DNA of 64,000 bases from NCBI RefSeq assembly GCF_017355965.1, contig NZ_JAFIQW010000001.1, positions 720,987 to 784,986 on the forward strand, read 5' to 3'. The stretch is from Desertivibrio insolitus (GTDB taxonomy: Bacteria > Actinomycetota > Actinomycetes > Actinomycetales > Microbacteriaceae). Below, one piece after another: positions 48,348-61,261 of the stretch (its first letter is position 1; every line of letters starts with the position of its first letter). A model generated the notes under the pieces. It was not told the origin of the DNA. It made no database searches and saw nothing but the letters and a program-made list of their open reading frames with translations. The position numbers and the translations under genes are program-made.

Positions 48348-48943
48348 GCGCGCAGACCGCGCTCGACGTGGCCGACTGGCGGCGCCGCGTGTTCGCGCTG
48401 TACGAGCGTGTGCGCGAGAACCCGGATGCCGCCGCCGCGCACCGCGACTGGGCGACCGGTCGCGACGCGCTGTTCGCGAGTCATCCGTCGACCCCGCTGC
48501 TGCCCGAGCACCGCGACGGCTTCGGCGGCCTGCCGGTCGCCGAGTACGACCCCGCGTGGCGCTTCGAGCTGCAGCTCGAGCCGACCGAGGAGCAGCGGCT
48601 CGAGGTCGAGACCGGCACCGACGGCGTCGTGCCGTTCGAGCGGATCGGCGTCGTGCAGGTGCCGGATGTCGGGACGCTGGATGTCTGGCGGCTCGCCTCG
48701 TACGGCGGTGGGCTGTTCCTGCCGGTGAAGGACCCCTCGCCCGACACGTACGGCGGCGGGCGCTACCTGCTCGACACCGTGAAGGGTGCCGACCTGGGGC
48801 CGGGCTCGACTCCCGGCAGCATCGTGGTCGACTTCAACTTCGCCTACAACCCCTCGTGCGCGTACGACCCGATGTGGGCGTGCCCGCTCGCGCAGACCGG
48901 CAACACGGTCGCGGTGCCGATCCCCGTCGGCGAGCGCCACTAG
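48344..48943 (+). CDS. DUF1684 family protein
   Basis: GTG 48344 (GTGA overlap) gives 199 residues. It fits DUF1684: an N-terminal helical segment (DWRRRVFALYERVRENP), a hydrophobic barrel, and the family end motif VVDFNFAYNPSCAYDPMWACPLAQ with two cysteines, which resembles a metal or cofactor site. Function unknown. Its stop overlaps that of the convergent MFS gene by 4 nt. Confidence 0.85.
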   Translation: MSAQTALDVADWRRRVFALYERVRENPDAAAAHRDWATGRDALFASHPSTPLLPEHRDGFGGLPVAEYDPAWRFELQLEPTEEQRLEVETGTDGVVPFERIGVVQVPDVGTLDVWRLASYGGGLFLPVKDPSPDTYGGGRYLLDTVKGADLGPGSTPGSIVVDFNFAYNPSCAYDPMWACPLAQTGNTVAVPIPVGERH

Positions 48944-50280
48944 TCGAGCGGCTGCCCCTTCAGCTCGGGCAGCGCGAACGCGCCCGCGGCGGCGACGACG
49001 AACACGGCGCCGAAGAGCACGAACAGCGCGATCGGGCCACCCAGCGCGAGCACGGGCGGCACCGCGAGCGGCGCGAGGATCGACGCGGTGCGGCCGACAC
49101 CCGCGGCCCAGCCGGAGCCGGTGCCGCGAAGCGGGGTGGGGTAGAGCTCGGGCGTCACGGCGTACAGCGCGCCCCACGCCCCGAGGTTGAAGAACGACAG
49201 CAGCGCGCCGAACGCGAGGATCTGCACCTCCGACCCGCTGACCGCGCCGAAGCCGAACAGCGACGCCGCGACGGCCGACCCGAGCAGGAAGGTCGCGAGC
49301 GTGAGGCGCCGCCCCCACCGCTCGACGAGCCAGGCGGATGCGACGTAGCCCGGCAGCTGCGCGAGCGTGATGAGCAGCGTGTACTCGAACGAGCGGACGA
49401 GCGGGAAGCCGGCCGCGACGAGCAGGCTCGGCAGCCAGATGAACGCGCCGTAGTAGGAGAAGTTCACGGTGAACCAGACGAGCCAGACTGCGATGGTGCG
49501 GCGGCGGAGGGCCGGCGCGAACAGGTCGGCCACGCGGGTGCGCTCCGGCGGGGTCGGGGCGAGGTCGGCCGCGGCATCCGCGGGGGCGGGCACGCCCGCG
49601 CTCTCCTCGAACTGGCGCACGGAGCGCTCGGCCTCCGCGTGGCGGCCGCGCGCCTCGAGGAAGCGCACCGACTCCGGCAGGCGCCAGCGGATGACGACGG
49701 CCCACACGGCGGGCAGCGCGCCCGCGAGCAGCGCCCAACGCCAGCCGTTCTCGCTCGCGGGGATGACGAGGTAGCCGAGCAGCGCGGCGCCGGTCCAGCC
49801 GAGGGCCCAGAACGCCTCGAGGATGACGACGACCCGGCCCCGGATGCGGCGGGGCGCGAACTCCGACACGAGGGTCGACGCAACGGGCAGCTCGGCGCCG
49901 AGGCCGAGCCCCACGACGAAGCGCAGCGCGATGAGCACGCCGACCGACCAGGCGAGCGCGGAGAGTCCGGTGGCGACGCCGTAGACGAGCAGCGTGATGG
50001 CGAAGACGTTGCGCCGGCCGATGCGGTCGGCGAGCAGTCCGCCGACGGCGGCTCCGATCGCCATCCCGGCGAAGCCGGCGGACGCGACCCACGACAGGGC
50101 CGCCGCGTCGGAGCCCCAGGTGACCGAGAGCTGCGCGATCACGAACGAGATCAGGCCGACCTCGAGGGCGTCGAGCGCCCAGCCGATGCCGGAGCCGCCG
50201 AGCAGCGTGAGGTGGCGCCGCGTGAAGGGCAGCCGGTCGAGGCGTTCGGCGCGGCTCAGGTGCAGCTTGGTGTCAGACAT
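48940..50280 (-). CDS. MFS transporter (sugar/metabolite:H+ symporter type)
   Basis: ATG 50280 gives 446 residues with twelve TM helices. Signature loops are GLLADRIGRRNVFAI after TM2, AELPVASTLVSEFAPRRIRG (TM4-5), WRLPESVRFLEARGRHAEAE (central loop) and the second-half loop VERWGRRLTLATF. This is the pattern of the AAHS/SHS and sugar-transporter group of MFS, which import aromatic acids, sugars or carboxylates by proton symport. The substrate cannot be read from the sequence. The longer frame to 50331 would add 17 residues with no ribosome binding site. Confidence 0.92.
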   Translation of the reverse strand: MSDTKLHLSRAERLDRLPFTRRHLTLLGGSGIGWALDALEVGLISFVIAQLSVTWGSDAAALSWVASAGFAGMAIGAAVGGLLADRIGRRNVFAITLLVYGVATGLSALAWSVGVLIALRFVVGLGLGAELPVASTLVSEFAPRRIRGRVVVILEAFWALGWTGAALLGYLVIPASENGWRWALLAGALPAVWAVVIRWRLPESVRFLEARGRHAEAERSVRQFEESAGVPAPADAAADLAPTPPERTRVADLFAPALRRRTIAVWLVWFTVNFSYYGAFIWLPSLLVAAGFPLVRSFEYTLLITLAQLPGYVASAWLVERWGRRLTLATFLLGSAVAASLFGFGAVSGSEVQILAFGALLSFFNLGAWGALYAVTPELYPTPLRGTGSGWAAGVGRTASILAPLAVPPVLALGGPIALFVLFGAVFVVAAAGAFALPELKGQPLD

Positions 50281-50356
50281 CCGTCCCCTTCGGTTCCCGC
50301 CATTGAACGCAGGTCGCCGCGGGGGCGGCAAGTTCGTGACATCCGGCTACCGGCAT

Positions 50357-50391
50357 GAAAAGGGGCGGGGCGCCCTGAGGACACCCCGCCC
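50357..50391 (-). terminator. intrinsic terminator for the alpha/beta hydrolase gene
   Basis: GGGCGGGG (50363-50370) pairs with CCCCGCCC (50384-50391); on the minus strand the hairpin is followed by CTTTTC. A second perfect hairpin, GTCATCCGT/ACGGATGAC (50394-50422), precedes it in the transcript. Confidence 0.8.
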
Positions 50392-50428
50392 GAGTCATCC
50401 GTCCGGATGGGCGACGGATGACGCCGCG

Positions 50429-53203
<2,775 letters not shown>

Positions 53204-53308
53204 CTAGCGACGTGACGCGACGAGCGCGCCGAAGCTCCCGCCCGCGCGGCAACTTACGCCGGCGGCGGCTCCTTCAAGAGCGCCACGGAGCCACGATCGC
53301 GCGGCGCG

Positions 53309-53848
53309 TCAGAGCGCGCCGACGGAGGCGAGCGCCGAGCGCAGCAGCGCGCCGCGGCCGCCCTCCATCTCGGCGTAGACCGCGTCGGAGGCGGCCTCGG
53401 TCGGCGTCATCCAGGTGAGCTCGAGCGCGTCCTGGCGGGGCTCGCACGTACCGGTCACCGGCACGACGTAGGCGAGCGACACCGCGTGCTGGCGCTCGTC
53501 GTAGTACTGGGCGACGCCGGGCAGCGGGAAGTACTCCGCGACCGAGAACGGGATCGGCGACGGCGGCAGCTGCGGGAACGCCATCGGGCCGAGGTCCTTC
53601 TCGAGGTGACGGAACAGCGCGCTGCGCAGGCTCTCGCCGTACATCACGCGGCCCGACACGAGGGTGCGGGTGATCGAGCCCGCCGTGTTGACGCGCAGCA
53701 GCACGCCGACCTCGGTGACGACCCCCATCCCGTCCGTGCGCACGGGAACCGCCTCGACGTAGAGCAGCGGCAGCCGGCGCCGGATCTCGGCGAGCTCGTC
53801 GTCGGACAGCCAGCCGGAGTTCGGATCGGGAGTTCCCACAGAGGCCAT
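53309..53848 (-). CDS. NUDIX-like DUF4916 protein
   Basis: Product of 179 residues. It matches the actinobacterial DUF4916 family, a NUDIX-fold group. Strands LPLLYVEAVPVRT, GVLLRVNTAGSITRTLVSGRV and the helix GESLRSALFRHLEKDLG stand where the Nudix box (GX5EX7REUXEEXGU) would be, but the box is degenerate: REUXEE is replaced by ALFRHLEKD. Catalysis is therefore uncertain. Confidence 0.75.
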   Translation of the reverse strand: MASVGTPDPNSGWLSDDELAEIRRRLPLLYVEAVPVRTDGMGVVTEVGVLLRVNTAGSITRTLVSGRVMYGESLRSALFRHLEKDLGPMAFPQLPPSPIPFSVAEYFPLPGVAQYYDERQHAVSLAYVVPVTGTCEPRQDALELTWMTPTEAASDAVYAEMEGGRGALLRSALASVGAL

Positions 53849-53992
53849 GCCCCATTCTTACCCCCGTCACCAGTGCTTCCATGCCGCGGGCGGCCGGGCG
53901 TGACCGCTCGAAGAGGCCGTCGGGACACTTTCCCTGCACCGGCGAGCGCCGCGGTGGAAGGATGAGACCGACCGCCGGAAGGGAGTCGCCCG

Positions 53993-54475
53993 ATGCCTGA
54001 CGCGCTGCTCCAAGCAGGCTTCTGGGGCATCTTCGCGGGCATGACGGCCATCATTTTCGCCCGCTCGCAGGCCACCTACTGGATCGCCCGCCTCGCGGTC
54101 ACCGGCGCGGGCAGACATCCGGTCGGCCGCCGCCTCGGCGCGCGCATGTCGCGCGCCCGCGACCTGCTCAACCGCTACGGTCCGCCCGTCGTGACGGCGA
54201 GCTTCCTCACGATCGGATTCAAGACCGCGATGAACGCCGCCGCGGGGGCGAGCCGGATGCGGTGGATCGTCTACACGCTGGCGATGCTGCCGGGGTGCCT
54301 GCTCTACGGGCTCGTCTACGCCACCATCGGGCTCGCCGCCCTGTGGTCCGCGCTGTCGTCGCCCTGGGGCGCGGCGGCGGTGGTCGTGGTGCTCGCCGCC
54401 GTCGTCGGCTTCTTCGTGTGGCAGCACCGCCGGGAGGAACGCGCCAACCGAGCGGAGCTCGCCGAGCAGCAGTGA
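53993..54475 (+). CDS. VTT/DedA-like membrane protein
   Basis: Product of 160 residues, three or four TM helices. The segment RYGPPVVTASFLTIGFKTAMNAAAGASRMRW matches the core of the VTT (SNARE-associated/DedA) domain, although DedA proteins are usually about 200 residues; here the N-terminal part is short. The family is linked to undecaprenyl-phosphate or lipid flipping. The C-terminus is charged (RREERANRAELAEQQ). Confidence 0.7.
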   Translation: MPDALLQAGFWGIFAGMTAIIFARSQATYWIARLAVTGAGRHPVGRRLGARMSRARDLLNRYGPPVVTASFLTIGFKTAMNAAAGASRMRWIVYTLAMLPGCLLYGLVYATIGLAALWSALSSPWGAAAVVVVLAAVVGFFVWQHRREERANRAELAEQQ

Positions 54476-54572
54476 GCCGCGCCGCGGAGGCACGGCATCC
54501 GGGGCATCCGGAGGTCATGGCGGCAGAGTGGCGGGAGCCGCCGACATCGGCGGCGGGACGAGGAGAGACAGC

Positions 54573-55181
54573 ATGCGGATCGATCCGGGCGCCGTGATGT
54601 GGTCGGCGCCAGAACGCGAGCGGGCCGGCCGGCCGCTGCTGATCCTGCTGCACGGGCTCGGCTCGCACGAGGGCGACCTCTTCGGGCTCGGCCCCTACCT
54701 GCCGCTCGGCCCGGTGCTCGCCTCGGTGCGCGCCCCCATCCCTCACCTGGGCGGCTTCGCCTGGTATCCGGCCGGCGAGCGGACCGGGGAGCACGCGGAT
54801 GCCTCGGCCGTCGCCTTGCTCGACTGGATCGACACGCTCTCGTACACCTCGGTCGGCGTGCTCGGGTTCTCGCAGGGCGGCGCCATCGCGACGCAGCTGC
54901 TGCGGCACCGCCCGCGGTTCTTCCGCTATGCCGTCAACCTCGCCGGCTTCGTCATGCCCGACGAGAACCCCGGCGACGAGGAGCTCGCCCGCGTCGCTCC
55001 TCCGGTGTTCTGGGGGCGCGGCACGATCGACGACGTCATCCCGGGCTCGCTCGTCGAGTACACGCAGACGTGGTTGCCGCTGCACACGACGATGACGGAG
55101 CGCATCTACGAGGGGCTCGGCCACGGCGTGAACGGGGCGCAGCTGCAGGACGTGCAGGAGTTCATCCGCGTCGTCGGCTGA
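54573..55181 (+). CDS. phospholipase/carboxylesterase-type hydrolase
   Basis: ATG 54573 preceded by GAGGAGAGACAGC gives 202 residues. Alpha/beta-hydrolase features: oxyanion LLHGLGSHEGD, nucleophile S100 in LGFSQGGAIA, acid near D153/D154 in GRGTIDDVIP, and H183 in EGLGHGV. This is the Abhydrolase_2 (dienelactone/lysophospholipase-like) group, small cytoplasmic esterases. Substrate unknown. Confidence 0.9.
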   Translation: MRIDPGAVMWSAPERERAGRPLLILLHGLGSHEGDLFGLGPYLPLGPVLASVRAPIPHLGGFAWYPAGERTGEHADASAVALLDWIDTLSYTSVGVLGFSQGGAIATQLLRHRPRFFRYAVNLAGFVMPDENPGDEELARVAPPVFWGRGTIDDVIPGSLVEYTQTWLPLHTTMTERIYEGLGHGVNGAQLQDVQEFIRVVG

Positions 55182-55403
55182 GAGCACTCGGCGCACTCGT
55201 GCCGCGCTTTCTGCGTCACGCAGCGGAATCTCGCTACCGATCGCCGAATCCGTGACGCGACCGGATGTCTCCCCGGCTCTGCTCGGCAACGTGCGGCGCC
55301 ACGGGCGGCCGCCCCCGGGCGAGCGCAGGGTCGGGGCGCCGTTCGCCCACGGCTTCAGCCCGTGATCAGCGAAATGTCGGTGGTCGATGTGATGCTGAGC
55401 GCA

Positions 55404-58400
55404 ATGACCGACGCGCTCGAACGCTTCTCCCCCGCCACCCGGGAGTGGTTCCGTGGTGCCTTCGCGGCACCGACCGACGCCCAGGCCGGGGCGTGGGAGG
55501 CGACGGCGGCGGGCAGTCACGCCCTCGTCATCGCTCCGACGGGCTCGGGCAAGACCCTCGCGGCGTTCCTCTCCTCGATCGATCGGCTCGCCTCGCAGCC
55601 GCTGCCGGAGAACCCGCAGCAGCGCACCCGCGTGCTCTACATCTCGCCGCTCAAGGCCCTCGGCGTCGACGTCGAGCGCAACCTCCGCGCCCCGCTCGTG
55701 GGCATCACGCAGACGGCGAAGCGCCTCGGCATGCAGCCGCCCGAGGTCACGGTCGGCGTCCGCTCGGGCGATACGCCCTCGAGCGACCGCCGCGCACTGC
55801 AGAAGTCGCCGCCCGACATCCTCATCACGACGCCAGAGTCTCTCTATCTGATGCTCACGAGCTCCGCGCGCGAGACCCTCGCGGGCGTCGAGACCGTGAT
55901 CCTCGACGAGGTGCACGCCGTCGCGGCGACCAAGCGCGGCGCCCACCTCGCCGTCTCCCTCGAGCGCCTCGACCAGCTGCTGCCGAAGCCGGCGCAGCGC
56001 ATCGGGCTCTCCGCGACCGTGCGTCCGGCCGAAGAGGTCGCGCGCTTCCTCGGCGGCGGGCGACCCGTCACGATCGTGCGACCTGCCGCCGACAAGCGCT
56101 TCGACCTGCGCGTCGTCGTGCCCGTCGACGACATGACCGAGCTCGGCGCCACCGGCCCGGTCGAGGGCTCGACGGCCGGGGCGACGGAGCCGCAGCAGGG
56201 CTCGATCTGGCCGCACGTCGAGGAGGCGATCGTCGACGAGGTGCTCCGGCACCGCTCGACCATCGTGTTCGCGAACTCCCGCCGCCTCGCCGAGCGGCTC
56301 ACCGCGCGTTTGAACGAGGTGTACACCGAGCGGCTCGTCTGGCAGACGGATGGCGCGGAGCCCGCGCTCGTCGGCGCAGCGACCGCCGAAGCCGAGGTCG
56401 GCCGCCCCACCCCGCCGACGACGAGCCCGCCCGCGCAGCTGCTCGGCGGCTCCGGCACGACCTCCGGCGCCGAGCCCATCCTCGCCCGCGCCCACCACGG
56501 CTCCGTCAGCAAGGACCAGCGCGCCATCATCGAGGACGACCTCAAGTCCGGTCGGCTGCGCTGCGTCGTCGCGACGAGCTCGCTCGAGCTCGGCATCGAC
56601 ATGGGCGCCGTCGACCTCGTCGTGCAGGTCGAGGCACCGCCGTCCGTGGCATCCGGCCTGCAGCGCGTCGGTCGCGCCGGGCACCAGGTCGGCGAGATCT
56701 CCCGCGGGGTGCTGTTCCCCAAGCACCGGGCCGACCTCATCCACTCCGCCGTCGCGGCCGAGCGGATGATCGACGGACTCATCGAGGAGCTCTCGATCCC
56801 GCAGAACCCGCTCGACATCCTCGCGCAGCAGACCGTCGCGGCGACCGCGCTCGATCAGCTCGACGTCGACGAGTGGTACGACACCGTGCGCCGCAGCGCG
56901 CCGTTCGCGACGCTGCCGCGCAGCGCGTACGACGCGACGCTCGATCTGCTGAGCGGCCTCTACCCGAGCGACGAGTTCGCCGAGCTCCGCCCGCGCCTCG
57001 TATGGGACCGCGTCAAGGGCACGATCAGCGGCCGCCCCGGCGCCCAGCGCCTCGCGGTGACGAGCGGCGGCACGATCCCCGACCGCGGGCTCTTCGGCGT
57101 GTTCATGGTCGGCGGCGAGTCCGCGGTGGGCAACCGCGTCGGCGAGCTCGACGAGGAGATGGTCTACGAGTCGCGCGTCGGCGACGTCTTCGCGCTCGGC
57201 GCGACGAGCTGGCGCATCGAGGAGATCACGCACGACCGCGTGCTCGTCACCCCCGCCTTCGGGCAGCCCGGCCGTGTGCCGTTCTGGAAGGGCGACGGGC
57301 TCGGCCGCCCCGCCGAACTCGGCCGCGCCATCGGCTCGTTCGTCCGCGACATCGCGGGCGGCTCGCTTGAGGAAGCGCGGCAGCGCGTGACCGCGAGCGG
57401 CCTCGACGACCGCGCCGTCACCAACCTCATCGCCTTCGTCGAGGAGCAGAAGGCCGCGACCGGACACGTGCCCACCGATCGCACCCTCGTCGTCGAGCGT
57501 TTCCGCGACGAACTCGGCGACTGGCGGCTGGTGCTGCACTCCCCGTTCGGCCTGCCGGTGCACTCGCCGTGGGCCCTCGCGGTCAACGCCCGCGTGCGCG
57601 AGCGGCACGGCTTCGACGGCGCCGCGATGGCGAGCGACGACGGCATCGTCGTGCGCATCCCCGACACCGACGCGGAGCCGCCCGGGGCCGAGCTGTTCGT
57701 GTTCGAGGCCGACGAGCTGCAGACGCTCGTCACCGACGAGGTAGGCGGCTCCGCGCTCTTCGCCTCCCGCTTCCGGGAGTGCGCCGCACGCGCCCTCCTG
57801 CTGCCCCGCTACAACCCCGGCCGCCGCTCGCCCCTCTGGCAGCAGCGCCAGCGCGCCTCGCAACTGCTCGAGGTCGCCCGCAAGTACTCGACCTTCCCGA
57901 TCGTGCTCGAGACCGTGCGCGAGGTGCTGCAGGACGTCTACGACCTGCCCGCCCTGATGCAGCTGACCGGCGAGATCTCCTCCCGCCGCATCCGCATCGT
58001 CGAGACGCAGACCGAGCAGGCGTCGCCGTTCGCCCGGTCGCTGCTCTTCGGCTACGTCGCCGCGTTCATGTACGAGGGCGACTCCCCGCTCGCCGAGCGC
58101 CGCGCCGCCGCGCTCTCCCTCGACCCCACCCTGCTCTCCGAGCTGCTCGGCCGTGCGGAGCTGCGCGAGCTGCTCGACCCGAAGGTGCTCGACCAGGTCG
58201 AGGCCGACCTGCAGCGACTCACGCCCGAGCGCAGGCTCAAGGGCGCGGAGGGCGTCGTCGACCTGCTGCGTATCCTCGGACCGCTCAGCGTCGACGAGCT
58301 CGCCGCCCGCGTCGACCCCGAGGCGACGGATGTCTCGGCGCTGCCGGCCACGCTCGCCGAGCTCTCCCGGGCGAACCGTGTTCTCCGCGCCACGATCGGC

Positions 58401-60005
58401 GGCGAGGAGCGCTGGGCGATCGTCGAGGACGCCGCCCGCCTCCGTGACGCGCTCGGTGTGCCGATCCCGATCGGGGTGCCCGTCGCGTTCCTCTCCCCCG
58501 TCGAGGATCCGCTCGGCGACCTGGTCAGCCGCTACGCCCGAACTCACGGGCCGTTCGCCGCGTCATCCGTCGCCGAGCGCTTCGGACTCGGCATCGCGGT
58601 CGTGCTCGACACCCTGCGGCGGCTCGGCAGCTCGCGCCGCCTCGTGGAGGGCGAGTTCCGCCCCGACGGGCAGGCGAGCGAGTGGTGCGACCCCGAAGTG
58701 CTCCGCCGACTGCGCACGCGGTCGCTCGCCGCGCTGCGGCAGGAGGTCGAGCCCGTCGACCAACCGACCCTCGGCCGGTTCCTGCCCGAGTGGCAGCACG
58801 CGGACGGGTCGCTGCGCGGCATCGACGGCGTGCTCAGCGCGATCGAGCAGCTCGCCGGCGTCGCCCTGCCCGCGAGTGCCTGGGAGACACTCATCCTTCC
58901 CGCCCGCGTGCGCGACTACTCCCCCTCGATGCTCGACGAGCTCACGAGCACGGGCGAAGTGCTTTGGTCAGGCAACGGCTCGCTCGCCGGCAATGACGGC
59001 TGGGTCAGCCTGCACCTCGCCGACACCGCGCCGCTCACCCTGCCCGACCCGACGGGCGAGGAGACGACCGCGCTGCAGCGCGAGGTGCTCGCGTCGCTCG
59101 CAGGCGGCGGCGCCTACTTCTTCCGCCAGCTCTCCAACGCCGTCGGCTCGACGGATGACAAGGAGCTGCTCACCGCGATCTGGGATCTCGTCTGGGCAGG
59201 GCTCGTCACCAACGACACGTTCGCCCCGCTCCGCTCCCACGTCGGCGGCAAGGCGTCCGCGACCCGGCGTCAGCCCCGCGCCCGCGCCTACCGGGGTCGC
59301 GCGCGCCCGACGATGCCGACCCAGTCCGGCCCGCCGAGCGCCGGTGGACGCTGGTCGATCCTGCCGCTCGCCGAGGCGGATGCCACGGTGCGCGCCGCCG
59401 CCACGGCCGAGCTGCTGCTCGAGCGGCACGGCGTCGTCACCCGCGGCGCCGTCGCCAGCGAGGGCATCCGCGGCGGCTTCTCCACCGTCTATCGAGTGCT
59501 CAGCCGCTTCGAGGAGACCGGCCGGGCCCGCCGCGGCTACTTCGTCGAGCAGCTCGGTGCCGCCCAGTTCGCGACCGGCGCGACCGTCGACCGGCTCCGC
59601 CGCTACGCCCTCGCTCCCGACGCGGCCGCCCCCAACGCCGCCGTCACCCTCGCCGCGACAGATCCCGCCAACCCCTACGGCGCGGCCCTGCCGTGGCCGG
59701 CCTCCGGGGATGACGAGAAGCGCGGGCACCGTCCCGGCCGCAAGGCGGGCGCGCTCGTCGTGCTCGTCGACGGCGCGCTCGCGCTCTACGTGGAGCGCGG
59801 CGGGAAGACGCTGCTGACCTTCACCGGCGACGCGGCGAAGCTAGCCGCCGCCGCGGCATCCGTCGCCTCGGTCGTGCGGCGCGGGCTCGGCAAGCTGACG
59901 GTGGAGAAGGTCGACGGCGAGTTCGTGCTCGGCACCCCTCTCGGCGACGCGCTGCGCGAGGCCGGCTTCGCCGCCGCCCCGCAGGGACTGAGGCTGCGTG
60001 CCTGA
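55404..60005 (+). CDS. lhr: Lhr-type large ATP-dependent helicase
   Basis: ATG 55404 gives 1533 residues (upstream GTG and ATG codons would add up to 14). RecA1: [14 protein letters not shown] (about 44-56) and DEVHAVAATKRG (about 168-179); RecA2: VVATSSLELGIDMG and QRVGRAGHQVGE. The Lhr-specific winged-helix, beta-barrel and long C-terminal domains follow. Lhr is a 3'-5' ssDNA-stimulated helicase of DNA repair, induced by DNA damage in mycobacteria. A flexible insert at about 320-350 (PTPPTTSPPAQLL) sits between motifs. It overlaps nei by 8 nt, which supports joint repair function. Confidence 0.96.
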   Translation: MTDALERFSPATREWFRGAFAAPTDAQAGAWEATAAGSHALVIAPTGSGKTLAAFLSSIDRLASQPLPENPQQRTRVLYISPLKALGVDVERNLRAPLVGITQTAKRLGMQPPEVTVGVRSGDTPSSDRRALQKSPPDILITTPESLYLMLTSSARETLAGVETVILDEVHAVAATKRGAHLAVSLERLDQLLPKPAQRIGLSATVRPAEEVARFLGGGRPVTIVRPAADKRFDLRVVVPVDDMTELGATGPVEGSTAGATEPQQGSIWPHVEEAIVDEVLRHRSTIVFANSRRLAERLTARLNEVYTERLVWQTDGAEPALVGAATAEAEVGRPTPPTTSPPAQLLGGSGTTSGAEPILARAHHGSVSKDQRAIIEDDLKSGRLRCVVATSSLELGIDMGAVDLVVQVEAPPSVASGLQRVGRAGHQVGEISRGVLFPKHRADLIHSAVAAERMIDGLIEELSIPQNPLDILAQQTVAATALDQLDVDEWYDTVRRSAPFATLPRSAYDATLDLLSGLYPSDEFAELRPRLVWDRVKGTISGRPGAQRLAVTSGGTIPDRGLFGVFMVGGESAVGNRVGELDEEMVYESRVGDVFALGATSWRIEEITHDRVLVTPAFGQPGRVPFWKGDGLGRPAELGRAIGSFVRDIAGGSLEEARQRVTASGLDDRAVTNLIAFVEEQKAATGHVPTDRTLVVERFRDELGDWRLVLHSPFGLPVHSPWALAVNARVRERHGFDGAAMASDDGIVVRIPDTDAEPPGAELFVFEADELQTLVTDEVGGSALFASRFRECAARALLLPRYNPGRRSPLWQQRQRASQLLEVARKYSTFPIVLETVREVLQDVYDLPALMQLTGEISSRRIRIVETQTEQASPFARSLLFGYVAAFMYEGDSPLAERRAAALSLDPTLLSELLGRAELRELLDPKVLDQVEADLQRLTPERRLKGAEGVVDLLRILGPLSVDELAARVDPEATDVSALPATLAELSRANRVLRATIGGEERWAIVEDAARLRDALGVPIPIGVPVAFLSPVEDPLGDLVSRYARTHGPFAASSVAERFGLGIAVVLDTLRRLGSSRRLVEGEFRPDGQASEWCDPEVLRRLRTRSLAALRQEVEPVDQPTLGRFLPEWQHADGSLRGIDGVLSAIEQLAGVALPASAWETLILPARVRDYSPSMLDELTSTGEVLWSGNGSLAGNDGWVSLHLADTAPLTLPDPTGEETTALQREVLASLAGGGAYFFRQLSNAVGSTDDKELLTAIWDLVWAGLVTNDTFAPLRSHVGGKASATRRQPRARAYRGRARPTMPTQSGPPSAGGRWSILPLAEADATVRAAATAELLLERHGVVTRGAVASEGIRGGFSTVYRVLSRFEETGRARRGYFVEQLGAAQFATGATVDRLRRYALAPDAAAPNAAVTLAATDPANPYGAALPWPASGDDEKRGHRPGRKAGALVVLVDGALALYVERGGKTLLTFTGDAAKLAAAAASVASVVRRGLGKLTVEKVDGEFVLGTPLGDALREAGFAAAPQGLRLRA

Positions 60006-60774
60006 GGGCGACACCGTCTACCGCGCCGCGCACAACATGCAGGCCGCGATCGCGGGACAGACGATCACCAAGTCCGACTTCCGCGTGCCGAAGTACGCCA
60101 CCGTCGACCTCAGCGGGCAGGTGCTGCACGAGGTCGTCAGCCGCGGCAAGCACCTGCTGCACCGCATCGGCGACGTCACCGTGCACAGCCACCTCAAGAT
60201 GGAGGGCTCGTGGCACCTGTACCGCCACGGCTCGAAGTGGAAGCGGCCCGCGTTCCAGGCCCGCGTCGTGCTGGAAACGGCCGACTGGGTCGCGGTCGGG
60301 TTCGACCTCGGGATCCTCGAGGTCGTCCCCACCGCGGAGGAGGACGAGGTCGTCGGCTACCTCGGGCCCGACCTGCTCGGACCCGATTGGGACGCCGACC
60401 GCGCCCTCGCCAACCTCCGCGCGAAGCCCGAGCGGGAGATCGGGCTCGCGCTGCTCGACCAGCGCAACCTCGCCGGCATCGGCAACGTGTACCGGGCCGA
60501 GCTCTGCTTCCTGCGCGGGGTGCTGCCGACGCGGCCGGTCGGCGAGGTGCCGCAGCTGGAGAAGACCGTCGACCTCGCCCGCCGCCTGCTGCTCGCCAAC
60601 AAAGACCGCACCGAGCGCACGACGACCGGCAACCTCCGCGGAACGACCGCGTTCGTGTACGGCCGCGCCGGCAAACCCTGCCTTCGCTGCGGCACCCCCA
60701 TTCAGCACGGGATGCTCGGCGACTCCGACCTCGAACTCCGCGACAGCTACTGGTGCCCCCGCTGCCAGACCTGA
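59998..60774 (+). CDS. nei: Fpg/Nei family DNA glycosylase
   Basis: GTG 59998 gives 258 residues beginning MPEGDTVYRA, with the catalytic N-terminal Pro and Glu3 of the Fpg/Nei fold. The conserved Lys (SRGKHLLHRI), the NLAGIGNVYRAE helix-two-turn-helix and a C-terminal zinc finger (CLRCGTPI with CPRC) are intact. It removes oxidised bases and cleaves the strand. Coupled to lhr, as in several actinobacteria. Nei (VIII) rather than Fpg is favoured by the PEGDTV start. Confidence 0.95.
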   Translation: MPEGDTVYRAAHNMQAAIAGQTITKSDFRVPKYATVDLSGQVLHEVVSRGKHLLHRIGDVTVHSHLKMEGSWHLYRHGSKWKRPAFQARVVLETADWVAVGFDLGILEVVPTAEEDEVVGYLGPDLLGPDWDADRALANLRAKPEREIGLALLDQRNLAGIGNVYRAELCFLRGVLPTRPVGEVPQLEKTVDLARRLLLANKDRTERTTTGNLRGTTAFVYGRAGKPCLRCGTPIQHGMLGDSDLELRDSYWCPRCQT

Positions 60775-60805
60775 TTGACTGCTGAGTGGGGAGAGGGGGT
60801 ACCTC

Positions 60806-61261
60806 ATGCTCGAGACACCGGTACCCGTCGAACACGTCGTCCGCGGCACTTTCACGGCCGCACTCGCGATCCCCATCGGGATCGCCCTCTTCGCCATCCT
60901 CGGCGGGCTCGGCTACATCGCGGGCATCGTGGCCGCGCTCGTGCCGGTGCTCGCGGCCTGGCTGTACCGCTTCGGCGCGGGGCATCCGCTGACGGCCGCC
61001 GGGTTCCCGGGGTTCCTCCTCGTGACCGCGGTCGGCGTCGGGCTCGGGATCTTCACCGGGCTCGTCTCGGGGTTCCTCATGACCATGCCGCCCGTGCCGC
61101 CGTTCTCACCGCACTTCTGGGACGCGTTCCTCGACAGCTTCGCCTCCGGTTCCGCGTTCGAGATGGTCTGGCTGCCGACGCTCGTCGGCATCGCCCTCGC
61201 GGTGGTCGGCGTGGTCGGGGTGCTGCGCGGCCTGCAGCAGTCGGAGGAGCAGGTGCTCTAG
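60806..61261 (+). CDS. membrane protein of unknown function
   Basis: Product of 151 residues with four hydrophobic segments (about 15-32, 34-53, 68-92, 120-142) and a GAGAGGGGGTACCTC ribosome binding region. No family recognised. The stop overlaps the convergent gene by 4 nt. Confidence 0.6.
   Translation: MLETPVPVEHVVRGTFTAALAIPIGIALFAILGGLGYIAGIVAALVPVLAAWLYRFGAGHPLTAAGFPGFLLVTAVGVGLGIFTGLVSGFLMTMPPVPPFSPHFWDAFLDSFASGSAFEMVWLPTLVGIALAVVGVVGVLRGLQQSEEQVL

Noticed and set aside
53309..53848. Active NUDIX hydrolase.
   Set aside because: The Nudix box residues are not conserved, so only the fold is claimed.
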